From Priapulus caudatus (Eukaryota; Priapulida; Priapulimorpha; Priapulimorphida; Priapulidae), in the NCBI RefSeq assembly GCF_000485595.1, contig NW_014578211.1, forward strand, positions 108,011 to 160,098: a stretch of DNA of 52,088 nt, read 5' to 3'. Each line of letters starts with the position of its first letter. Within the stretch, counting starts at the first letter, position 1. Shown one piece after another: positions 42,200 to 52,088 of this stretch. Both the position numbers and the translations under genes were made by a program. The notes under the pieces were generated by a model. That model worked only from the letters and a program-made list of their open reading frames with translations. It had not been told where the DNA came from and did no database searches.

Positions 42200-42325
42200 C
42201 TGGTACACTACCAACACACAGTGAGAGAGGTGCTAGTACACTACCAACACACAGTGAGAGATCGCTGCTGGTACACTACCAACACACAGTGAGAGAGGTG
42301 CTAGTACACTACCAACACACAGTGA
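42200..42325 (+). repeat. 33-bp minisatellite, block 2 (4 units)
   Basis: Four units with the same ACACTACCAACACACAGTGA core resume after the insertion and end at CAGTGATGGAC. Confidence 0.88.
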
Positions 42326-45300
42326 TGGACTAAAGACAAAACACTGGTGGCAAGTAACGCAGGTTCCTCACGTGTGAACACACAGCCACTACACCACACG
42401 ATTTCGTTGTCTTCTGAAATTTAAATTTCTAGGAGTAACTGCAGGAATTAGGGTATTATCGTTTTCATATAGGATTTGATAGTGTAATGTTGCTGTAGAA
42501 TGTGTTTATTCACAATTATTTCTAGTGTTCTGTCCTGTTTACTATTACTGATGTACATTCAGAATTTTCTCTTTCGTGTATATATAGATCTATATTTGTC
42601 TGAATTTTTAGCATTCCAGCTCACATAAAGAAGAAATCATATAATAATAGATTATTTTCTACCTTACTTAGGCCACAATTAAAAATAGTAATAAAGCAAC
42701 TGCCACCATGCAATTAGATGCATCGCTTAAGTTAAAATTATTATTTTATAGTCCGGCTACATACGAATTTATTTACCAGTAATATAAATGCATCAATGCG
42801 AAAAACCTGCATGCACTTGGGGCTAGAACTGCACTGTAATTTTCTTACAATTGCGTGCAATTACTGTGTTAAGAAAACACGTGTATATTAGAAATAATTA
42901 TTTTTGGTAAATCACATTTGACACAGTATCTTTTCATTACTAAATCATTGTATGTATTATTGGCAGTTTATTACCATTACTTTATTATCAAGAGATATGG
43001 GTGTGTAATGTGAACCAATCGATGAAAACATACGACGAATAAACAATTATGCTACATGAAAGTGGAAATGTTATTTAAAAAAGATTCATGGTAAAATTAA
43101 AAACAGCTACTAGTACATCGTGGAGTTTATTAGCAAGCACAACACCTGTAACCTTATATTTATAAGATAACTGCGCAATTTGTTCTGTGCATAGTGACAT
43201 TCTACATCTTGCCCAAACCTACACAAGACCGAGGCATTGTGGAATACGCTAATTGGTGGTCATATGCAGCCGCATTTCCACAGTGCTGTCTAAAGCTAGT
43301 GCGTAACATGTCATATGATTAGATACCAATGTCCACCTTCAACACATGAACAAATGCAGCAACTAAATCAATGATAACACTTCAAGAAACCAACATACGG
43401 TATTAAAGACGTCTGCCTACACGTAATATATTTATATCTTGTAACACAATTCTAGAAGACACCAAAATATGTGTTAACAAAAACTGGCTTGTATATAAAT
43501 TATTGGGCTACTTAAAATATTTTTTTTTTAGAACATTTGTTGCTAAAACTGAATCAATATCTCAAACCAGATCACGACCAATTCCCTTTATTACTGGCTG
43601 CCTTTGGAATACAGAGCCCTTACGAATGGGAAAATCTCACGTTAATAATTTCACAATCATGAATGATACTGGTTTAGAAACAAGTTTCAGCAATGTTTTC
43701 ACTCAGTAAATATCAACTTTGATTGAGGAAAATAGGTCTAAAACCCATGTGACTGGTCCTTTTGTTACCCATGTTCAAGACGTCAAATATAATAATTTAT
43801 AGGCAACACTTTCACGCTTCATGCCTTGCACTGCACGACACGAGTTTAGATTAACTAACATAATTGTCCGTAACACAGATATCCTATTTAGCTCGCACAA
43901 ACTGTAAAACTAACTGAGAAAAATTACTTGGGGTCCCACTATACAAATTAATTTGTTGCTGCAATTCCCACTGAAAGAAAAAAAACGACCAATGTATTTA
44001 GATTAGATAGTCATTCGAAACAAGTATAGTTTTCTCATTAAAAACCATTGTCCTACATTTACTTTATTAACAGCCAAATTAAGCCAGTTGAGCAAAAATT
44101 GCACAACAACAAGCACACAAACACATCAAACATGTAAACAGAATATACACCAAATATACGAGTTCTGTCCAATAATCACTAGTGCTTCCCATAGGTGGAT
44201 CCAAATTCAAGCAATTATGAGTAGCAATTATTCACCATGTGACACTGAAACGTATCTTGAACAAACAACAGTATAAAAAGATGTACATTCCATCCACACG
44301 TTTTGTAAATAAGGAGCTAAGCAATCACCCACACAAATACAGAAAGAATACGTGGGCAAAGTGCAAACACTAGAAATTGTGCAATACTTCTTACAAGATT
44401 AGACTAAATATATATGTCTTACACTAATTTAACAAACCTCTACACAGATACGCATGTGCACGCACACACAAAAACAAACACACACCACTACTGTCACTCT
44501 ATGTAAGGACAACCAACAAATTTTGACTTCATTTTCTTCTGCAGGGTTTGATTATATTGTTCAATAAAAATTTTGACATGCAGAAATGTACTAAATTAAC
44601 TCGAACCTCTGATACTGCACCTGAAAGATTACATGTGAAGGAGGCCGCATGCTTACGATTGTCACTACTAATCAATAGCTGGTACTTACTAAACATCAAG
44701 ATTGAGTTCCTATAGTGAAGCTTTGATTGAATTTTAGTGACTTTAGACTGATACCATTTGTTAGACACAGCATACAAACACATGAGAATTGAAGACCCAG
44801 CGTGCACATGATAAAAACACGATACATATTGCAAGTACTGAGTCTGAAGCTGCTATTCCCTTAAATATTACAAAGGCAAGTTGGGTAAAAAAACGCAAAT
44901 GCTACAAGTACCTGATGTTAGCTGACATTAACATTGGTCATTATAAACCTAGTTATGAGAAACCGATAGCTACAGTTTGGTCAATTCTGTTCCCACAGAA
45001 TGAACGCAGCATATCGTATTGGACACAAGAATGAGTTGATGTGGAGATTGTGAGACAACTGTGTAGCACAGACAGGTTAGACAATATCGGCAGCGACTGC
45101 AGGCTATCCCTCCCTACACAGATATGTTACGTTTACGCATGCCAGCAGAAAACCACGGCCTGCCAACCTAATCAATAATTTCCAGAGGGCCACAATACTG
45201 ATAGTTGAAGACAATGCCAATAGTACGTGTTGTTATTAGCTATGCTTAACATCAGATGCTAACACTACATCATGCATTAGTCTTCCCTCTCACACACACC

Positions 45301-46010
45301 TATCTACAAAAGCTTCATTGTGTCGCTAATTGAGAAATACCATCCTCCTTCTAGTAATAAGAAATCAATGAAATTAACAGACTATTCACAGAAGAAAAAG
45401 GCTTCATATATCTGCCAAACAAACGGTTATCCCATATTCAGAATTAAAGAGGTCATTCGAGGGAAGTAGAGATCGGCAATGATTAAACCATGATATTGAG
45501 AATAAAACAATTTGTCCGGATCTGTGAAACCTGAGGTTTTTGCATGCCATTGTCTGATTAACATTCACTAGAACTATACATGTATCAACATGATTACAGG
45601 TGCTGTTTCAAACAGAGTGCGTGCTTTTGATAATTTATTAAAATCTGCATCACAACATGATCATGAGATTATTTTTAAAACAAAACCACTATTTAATAGA
45701 TACATTCACATACCCACATTTGCTTCCTTGCACACATATAAGCTTTTATCAATAACCACTATAATCACTGCAGTTTAATACCTGGTGATGCTCACTTTTT
45801 AAAATTATTTCATCAACTTTAACAAAAAAATCAACTTAACACAATAATCAAAATCAGTGAGTATCACCAGAGGCCAAACTGATTTCTTTTAACAAAATTT
45901 CATTAGCTATTTTTTCAATGCCAACTGGCATGTTATTTTTTACCTAACCATCAAAACTGCCAGCTGCTTGTGACTCTTTCAAACGGTATCATAGCAACGC
46001 TACAGCCGCC
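42326..46010. other. Convergent intergenic region / 3' UTRs
   Basis: AT-rich, and free of the repeat families seen elsewhere in the window. It should hold the 3' UTRs and poly(A) sites of SMC2 (+) and eIF4G2 (-). Candidate AATAAA signals on the + strand occur near 42689 and 43036; on the - strand several TTTATT complements exist. None can be chosen without transcripts. Open frames up to 101 codons look random. Confidence 0.5.
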
Positions 46011-46082
46011 TCACTCAGGGTCACTTCCCTCATCCTCTTCTTCTTCTTCAGCTTCCTCCAACCATGTCAGCCACTGATTAAC
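46011..46082 (-). CDS. EIF4G2: eIF4G2 last coding exon
   Basis: This exon has 23 codons and TGA: VNQWLTWLEEAEEEEEDEGS then DPE. The aromatic patch followed by an acidic tail is the normal end of the protein. Acceptor on the - strand is cttcag (46083-46084). The 3' UTR must continue leftward below 46011. Confidence 0.97.
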   Translation of the reverse strand, partial: VNQWLTWLEEAEEEEEDEGSDPE

Positions 46083-49000
46083 CTGAAGCAGAATTCAGAC
46101 TTTATATACCAGATATTTTGATGACGTTTGAGTTTTTGGAAACAGTTACCAGTTTCTAAATACTATAAGTAAACATTGGGCAATCAGGACATTCTCACAC
46201 ATCCTCTACTTCTCCCCCTCCCCGGGAACATCTCATGCAAGCTTACCTGGAATAGTCCTTTTCCTTTTCCTGGATAGACATCAGTGATGTCCTCCTTCCA
46301 TCGTAGGAACACCTCTTCCTCTACGATTTCCATGTCATAGAAGTACATGAACATGCGTAGCAGCATTCCTGCGGCAGACAGAAGTATATAAATGTCATGC
46401 GACCTCACGCACACGAACAGCAGTACGAGTGATTACCACATCATATATACAGGGATGAGATTGGATAATTTAATTTTCAGCTGAAATTTAAATTAGCAAA
46501 CAGAGGAGCGAGCAATGGGAGGACCGTAGGTAATCGCCATGCTAGGGCTTAATTTAAAAGAATGGTGCAATTTGGTGCATTCTAAGCTATTCTGAACACA
46601 TTATAGGAGACTCTTGAATCACCTTTTCAAGTTGTCAAAAGGAACAAACGAACTATGAATAGGAAATCAGGGGGCTGAAAAGAGAGCAAGTTTTTTTATT
46701 AAATGTCTAGACATAATGATATTTTTCTGTTTCCACCCGTCGCTTGCATTGTTTTACTCAGACATAAGCTGCCTTGCTGCGACGAGATTGGAATGAAAAA
46801 AACACAATGCGAATGGAACAATGCGAACACAACATGCACGCAGCAACATGTAAACCCGGGGGGCCATTGTCAGAAACAAAATTAGTCGCAACATTATTCT
46901 TACCATTAACTTCCACTCGTAAACCGTTGACAGAAACATCGTAATGTTACGAGAACGAAAAATCCTCGGAAATATCCTCATAACATTACGAGAGCCCAGA
47001 CCCTCTCGTAACTTTAATATTAAGATAAAAATAACACATTTAGACAAAGAATTACAATTATAGTGATATAATATTTTATATTAATGAGTAATATCATGTG
47101 TTTTTCTTGAAAAACACGTCAAAAACATTAATTATCCACCGATCGTAAACCAAAAGAAGTGCCGCGGAGCGACAGCGCTCATCTAACGTCTACTGCGGTG
47201 ACTCTGTGGTGGAGTGGTGGGATTCTAGTAAACCCTGTTAGTCCCAAATGTGTTCCACATACCACGGCCTAATAGCAGTGAATCGCCAAAGCCGGATCGG
47301 TATCAGGAACCTTCTCAAAGACGATGTTCGTTGGATCGTTATGAAAGTTGCCACGAATGGGCGTACGCTTTAAGTGCTCTTCAGATTAAGATGGAAGCCC
47401 TCTCATCGTACGTCAGTAGCCAACAACATTTGCCAAAACACGAGAGGTTAAGCACCCTCATCCTTACCTACGCCAAGCTCCTACAGCTGCCCAAATTGCA
47501 ATAGAGCAGCTCCGCCACCTGTAACCAATAACCGCCAGGCAAAAGACACTACACCAGTACTATCGACAACACATGCACTGCGCCAGCTAGCACTGGGCCG
47601 AGTGGCATACGTTACATGCTACGATACTGCCAGTACAGCAATGCCATAGAAATCTATCACGACTTTAAGTCAGCATAAACCGGTCTTCAAGCAGAATTTA
47701 GCTTTGAAATTTCACTGTGCACATTGTAGCCTCATACATCCAGCATGTATACGCATTCCTATAGCAACCCAGCCCAGTCAAATTCTTTCTAACACAGTAA
47801 CAGCTAACAAATCGCATGTTTCAAATCCTCCTCCTTGAGGGTCCTAAAAGGTTATCAGAGCACTTACTCTGTCGCAGTCGAGGGCGCAAAGGCAACACTT
47901 TCCATGGTCCTATTCAATAAAGCCCATAAAAATGCTAGGTCACAGCTGAAACAAAAAAAGTTTTCCAACTCGCCCGCCACACCAGTCTCAGCGAAAAAAT
48001 ATCTAAAATCTCGCCCTGTGCCCACTTGACCTTGACCTGTGACCGCCAATTCTCGCACAGTGATGGCTTTCCTACCATGCATGCTATACACGCACGTATG
48101 CACGAGCCTAGGTCGAGCCGTTGTAGATTCTGGTGCCCCCGCAATTCGGCAGTTTCCTCCGGCGGCGGTATGAGCGCGTGTAAGGCTTAGAGGCGGGGGA
48201 GGGGAATGGTTCCCCCTGTCTGTGGTCTACAGCCTCGTTGACCTGTGGACTTGACCCAGCTTCGACAATCCCAACTCGTTTTCGGATTACCCCCCACGTC
48301 CGAATATCGTGACCGTACGTTCGGCAGCGCGTTAATGATTGCTGCCCAACTGTTGACGGATCGGCGACGGCGTCGGACGGACGGACGGACGGACGGACGG
48401 ACGATCATGCGATTCTACAAGCTGCATCTGACTATGTCAGATGAGCTAACAATACATTTACAAATGGCGTATGGCATTTGTTCTCTTGTTTGAAATGCTT
48501 GCACGCTTGCCACGACTCTCGCGTTAACAGTGTGAGAATTTGTCTTGGTGTGCAGAATAAATTCATGACCACGTCGTTTTTCTTTAAATATTATTTATAT
48601 GTGGTTAGCCATCATAATATGCATAAATTACTGTGATGTACAATAAATGTGTATGAATTTGAATTTTGTGATCGATTCTCATCCAATCAGCAGCCTTGTG
48701 ATGAAGTTCCTGTTATCGTAAGTTTTCTAATAGCTGTGATGTGTTTCTGTCAACGGTAGTCTCGCAACATTAGCATTAGTCGTAAGTGTTATCGTAGCAT
48801 CAACATTAGCATTAACTTTACGATGTTTCTGACAACGGGCCCCCGGCCCCCAGGCCAGGCCTGGTCGTTACGTGATCAGCTACCTCAAATGTTTGCCCCT
48901 CTACTGCAGCCTGTGAACGAGGATTTTCTTTTCTGGTACGCAAAAACAGATACACTGTATACTTCGCTGTCAGTCTACTGTCTACACTCTACAGTTTACA

Positions 49001-50929
49001 GTCAGGTGCTGTTGAGGGTATATAATTTAAATTGTTACATTGTTACCCACCTCCCAATTTTCTCAACGAATTTAGACGTTTCACAAAATCGACCCCTGGA
49101 ACTGTCAAATCTGCAGATTTCCGCGGATCCGCGGAAGAATCTCATCCCTGTATATAGATAGTCTCATGACCTTGCCGCTCACCTTTCGGGAATTGGTTCT
49201 GGTAGCAGTGAACTTGTAGTGCATACAGTGCCACCAGCTGTAAGTTCGGGTAATCATGTATCATCAGTTGAAGCACAGGCTGCAACAAGATACAATGGAT
49301 TACTCACTAGCATTTGACGTGTTGGTAGGTAGACAACAAGTGCCGCGGAGCGACAGCGCTCATCTCACGTCTACTGCGGTGACTCTGTGGTGGAGTGGTG
49401 GGATCCTAGTAAACCCTGTTAGTCCCAAATGTGTTCACATACGCGCCGAAACAGTAGAAGGCATAGGGATGGCATCAGGAACCTTCTCGAAGGAATGTTC
49501 GTTGGGATCGTTATGAAAGTTGCCACGAGATGGTACGTACGTTTAAGTGTCTTAAGATTAAAGATGGAAGCTTCCATCGTACGTAGTAGTAACAACTATT
49601 GCAAGACAGAATAGGTAAGCACTCATCCATTTACCTACGCAAGCCTACAGGCTGAAATAGAGAGCTGCCACCTGTAACTAATTAACGCAGGCAAAAACTA
49701 CACAGTACTATCACCACCACATGCACTGGCAGTAGCTACTGGCAGTGGCATAAGTTACATGTAACACACTGACAGTACAGAATGCCATAGAAATTATGAT
49801 TTAAGGAGCATAACCTTCTTCAACCAAATTTAGCTTTTGAAATTTCACTGTGACATTGTAGCCTCATACGTCCAGGCATGTATAGATTCTACTAGCAAAC
49901 CCGGCAGTCAAATTCTTTCTCAACAGTAAACAATCCATGTTTAACCCTCCTCTTGAGGGTCAAAAGTTATCCGACACTTACTCTTGGCATGTCTGCGGAA
50001 ACTACATTTCATGGTACTTTCAATAAAGCCATAAAAATGCTAGGTCACCGCTGAAACAAACATTTTTTTCAATAGCTCCATCAGACCTGTCCTCAGAAAA
50101 TGTCTAAAATCTGCCCTGTGCCCCCATTGACCTTTGACCTGTGACCTCCAATTTCGGCACAGTGATGGCTTTTCCTACCATGATGCATGCTATACACCGA
50201 CTATCACGAGCCTAGGTCGAGCCGTTTAGATTTGTGCCGCAATTCTGCATTTCCTCCCTATACCTTAAGTTAAGGAGTGAATGTTCCCCCTTCTTTTACA
50301 CCTCTTGACCTTTGACCTTTGACCCCCAGCTTCGACCCCCCTCGTTTTCGGATTTCCCCCCCCAAGTCCCGACTTTCGAATCCGTACGTCGAGCCGTTTA
50401 GATTTGTGCCCAACTATTGACGGATGCACGGACGCACGCTCATGCGATTCTACAAGCTGCATCTGACTATGTCAGATGAGCTAAAAATGAAAAATCCCTT
50501 CACTTCACACAGTCAAAGAGTTACATACAAAATGCAAAAAATAATAATTTTAATGCAACAGATAAATAAATAATCCCTTTGGAATAAAATGTCATTTGTA
50601 CAATGTACTGTTAGCAGCACATTAATTACTCGGCTACACTCAGCCACGGTAATCATTACTGAACAACATTACAAAAGATTCATTACATTTCAGACTTTGT
50701 GAGGGCCTTTAGTACTAGATGGGACACACATGGCAGACTACGTATTACTGACATACCTGGCTATCGATTTTTACAATCAGTAACGAGACACGCAAAGATG
50801 CACACTGCAGTACATACCTTTAGCCTGTCCACAAGTTCCTTCTCTTGCTCCTGCGTTGTTTTCTCCGGAGGTTGCTGGGGATCAACTCCATCTCCTAGCG
50901 TTGTTAGCGACGTGATGTACTTAAGTAAA
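46011..50929 (-). CDS. EIF4G2: eIF4G2 / DAP5 (p97, NAT1), last four exons
   Basis: eIF4G2 is the eIF4G-like cytoplasmic factor that binds eIF4A and eIF3 but not eIF4E and supports alternative translation initiation. Four - strand exons join with phases 2, 0, 1 and 0 into the last 133 residues: LLKYITSL with an acidic linker, then QLVALYALQVHCYQNQFPKG, the W2 core MYFYDMEIVEEEVF, LRWKEDITDVYPGKGKGLFQ and VNQWLTWLEEAEEE. Known eIF4G2 proteins end with very similar LYALQVHCY, FYDMEI-EEEAFL-WKEDIT, PGKGKALFQVNQWLTWLE and an acidic tail, so the assignment is firm. eIF5 also has a W2 domain but lacks this wording. The MIF4G and MA3 regions must lie beyond 52088. It is convergent with SMC2, with stops about 5 kb apart. 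Confidence 0.96.
46247..46368 (-). CDS. EIF4G2: eIF4G2 exon (W2 core)
   Basis: Two bases complete glycine, then 40 codons run MLLRMFMYFYDMEIVEEEVF to PGKGKGLFQ. These include the aromatic and acidic AA-box residues of the W2/HEAT domain. Acceptor is ccgcag, donor gtaagc, ending in phase 0. Confidence 0.97.
46860..47158 (-). repeat. Repeat family E, - copy
   Basis: Reverse-orientation match to 30240-30560, including the AGCCCAGACCCTCTCGTAAC block. Confidence 0.7.
47159..48448 (-). repeat. Repeat family C, - copy 1
   Basis: GCCGCGGAGCGACAGCGCTC at the left and a (GGAC)n run plus CAGATGAGCTA at the right. Matches 49339-50483 and, reversed, 36421-37463. Confidence 0.8.
49183..49279 (-). CDS. 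EIF4G2: eIF4G2 exon (LYALQVHCY)
   Basis: This exon has 32 codons plus one base: PVLQLMIHDYPNLQLVALYA then LQVHCYQNQFPK. It is short and easily missed, but it supplies the phase-0 to phase-1 link between its neighbours. Acceptor is gttgcag, donor gtgagc. Its donor side is 32 bases from the end of a TIR element. Confidence 0.96.
49339..50483 (-). repeat. Repeat family C, - copy 2
   Basis: Same arrangement as 47159-48448, 2180 bases further on, with many small indels. It lies in the intron between two eIF4G2 exons. Confidence 0.8.
50818..50929 (-). CDS. EIF4G2: eIF4G2 exon (start of W2 region)
   Basis: One base completes a codon, then 37 codons run LLKYITSLTTLGDGVDPQ to KELVDRLK. This matches LLQYISSEV plus the linker to EQEKQLL in vertebrate eIF4G2. 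Acceptor on the - strand is atatag (50930-50931), donor gtatgt (50816-50817). It ends in phase 0. Confidence 0.92.
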
Positions 50930-51384
50930 CTATATTAAATAATATGAAATTATCAAGTGGTCAGTCCTTTGGTAGTGTGTAATGCATGTGTCACACATAC
51001 TAGAAAGCTTGCGAGAACCTACAGCTGGGATCAGCAATCTTGACATTCTGCAGCCGGATATCCGCGCGAAGCGCGCCAACGCCGCCCTGGCGGCGCTCTA
51101 ACACGATTTCGCTGCCCCCCTCCTTCACCTTACACGGTTTACATATATAACGCAAGCACCAACTTCGCTGAATTGAGCAGTTCTGGCCATTCGACGATCG
51201 GTTTGACTACCCAGGGAGCTCGACATTTCTTAGAAATGCTCCTAATTCGAAGTTCGCGAGTCGGCGCGCTTTCTTTGCTGTAATAAACGTATTTCAAGTT
51301 TCTTCTTTGTTTGTTGTTGTTGATGAGTGTAGTACATATTGCGTGCGATAGACGGCGCAACGAATGCCGAATCTATAGGCATAG
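50930..51384. other. eIF4G2 intron, no further exon seen
   Basis: No upstream W2 or MA3 coding sequence could be recognised on the - strand. Contains GC-rich hairpin sequence near 51055-51105 (GCCGCCCTGGCGGC). Confidence 0.5.
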
Positions 51385-51474
51385 TAGACTGGTACCCGTT
51401 TGCCACCTTTACTCCGGCATATCTCTACACTCACGTAGTGTAGCGTCTGGAACTGTTGACCGGGTACCAGTCTA
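51385..51474. mobile_element. 90-bp fold-back MITE with perfect 14-bp TIRs
   Basis: TAGACTGGTACCCG and its exact complement CGGGTACCAGTCTA bound an interior with another small palindrome around CACGTAGTG. A relative is at 41768-41868. Confidence 0.8.
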
Positions 51475-52088
51475 TATGTGTAAGTGTAACTCTCTTATTC
51501 ATGTTGTTTGTGCACGCAGCACAGCTATGTTGTAGTACTACTACTAGTATTAGATTTCGTGTTTGTTTAGCATTATATTTTATTGAAACGTTTCAAGTGC
51601 CTGTGCACAGCGCGGTCGTGCGTTCGGTGTACTTGTGTGTTGCAGATGAGCATTTGACCGGCATTTACAGGTGATTATAGGCGAAATAGAGTAGAGAAAC
51701 ATTAAGACTTTGGTACATTCCACACCTACGAATACTTCTATTACTACAAGTACATGTTACAATAATTACTAGTAAGTACTACTAAGTTACCAGCACTACT
51801 AGTACTAGTACTAGTAACTACCAGGACGGCAGGAGCTAATAGTAATAATGACTAACTCTGTTACTAGTAACTTACTAATAATGACGAACCCTAACCATAA
51901 CCCTAACCTATTATATTGATATAATATTATATTTATATTAATGTAAATGACATTGGTTTTATTGCCCATGTCATACATTGGGGCCCATATAATATTGGGA
52001 CCCATGTTCTCTATCCTTGAACCACTAGTACTACTAGACTACTACGACTAGTACTACTACTACTAGTTACTATAGTATAGTACTACTA
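51475..52088. other. Right edge, CTAGTA-rich simple sequence
   Basis: Repeated ACTAGTA/CTACTA words from 51770. A few telomere-like AACCCTAACC units lie at 51886-51910; too few to mean a telomere. Partly related to 7840-8000. Confidence 0.6.

Larger units (their letters stand above)
46450..49150. mobile_element. 2.7 kb TIR element filling an eIF4G2 intron
   Basis: Starts CAGGGATGAGATT and ends AATCTCATCCCTG, an exact 13-bp inverted match, with TATATA on both sides. The right end continues with the CCGCGGATCCGCGG block typical of the family (19070, 39295). It occupies 2701 of 2814 intron bases. It contains family E and family C copies. No transposase was recognised; the full-length call is an inference from the paired ends. 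Confidence 0.55.

Noticed and set aside
44789-45034. 81-codon open frame in the region between the two genes
   Set aside because: No similarity I recognise, AT-rich context, more likely 3' UTR or spacer.
47250-47504. 84-codon + frame containing YALSALQIKME, resembling eIF4G2 LYALQVHCY
   Set aside because: Wrong strand and inside repeat family C; the true eIF4G2 exon is at 49183-49279 on the - strand.
51886-51912. Telomere-like AACCCTAACC units
   Set aside because: Only two or three units within CTAGTA-rich simple sequence; not a telomere.

Overview
The window is animal nuclear DNA. It has spliced genes with GT-AG introns, a condensin SMC2 gene, an eIF4G2/DAP5 gene and a very high load of nested transposable elements. 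The repeat types (hAT elements with a ZNF862-like transposase, BEL/Pao-like LTRs, a piggyBac MITE, and dispersed elements starting AGCTCACC and rich in GTCCGTCC) point to an invertebrate, probably marine. I cannot name the species.

Two host genes face each other. SMC2 runs on the + strand. Twenty exons between 2099 and 41033 join in one frame with compatible splice phases and give the last ~1056 residues: coiled coil, hinge, second coiled coil, LSGGQ signature, Walker B and C-terminal tail. The first ~160 residues, with Walker A, must lie upstream of the window. On the - strand, four exons between 50929 and 46011 give the last 133 residues of eIF4G2 (DAP5/p97/NAT1), its W2 domain and acidic tail. 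The two stop codons are about 5 kb apart.

The rest is mostly repeats in SMC2 introns. The 9.3 kb intron (2653-11991) holds two copies of a ~1.5 kb repeat, a CAGTG-ended MITE, and LTRs of one BEL/Pao-like family. One LTR is split by a ~0.8 kb TIR element, which itself carries an 84-bp palindrome, and by a 1.3 kb TAA-flanked element. The 15.2 kb intron (12991-28164) contains a 9141-bp hAT transposon (16012-25152) with an exact 8-bp target duplication, subterminal repeats and a five-exon transposase. The transposase is interrupted by an LTR fragment in the reverse orientation, so it is probably dead. The same intron holds an 821-bp TIR element, an 830-bp ACGT-rich array and a 0.8 kb inverted repeat.

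The most unusual signals are three tandem arrays placed exactly on SMC2 exon edges: a degenerate ~62-bp repeat ending in the acceptor of the second exon, a 15-copy 32-bp array built from an exon-intron donor junction, and a 33-bp array that repeats the stop codon. No prokaryotic, CRISPR, rRNA or tRNA features were seen. A 10-N gap lies at 39701-39710. Paired repeat copies differ by many single-base indels while the exons are clean, so the repeats may carry unpolished long-read errors.
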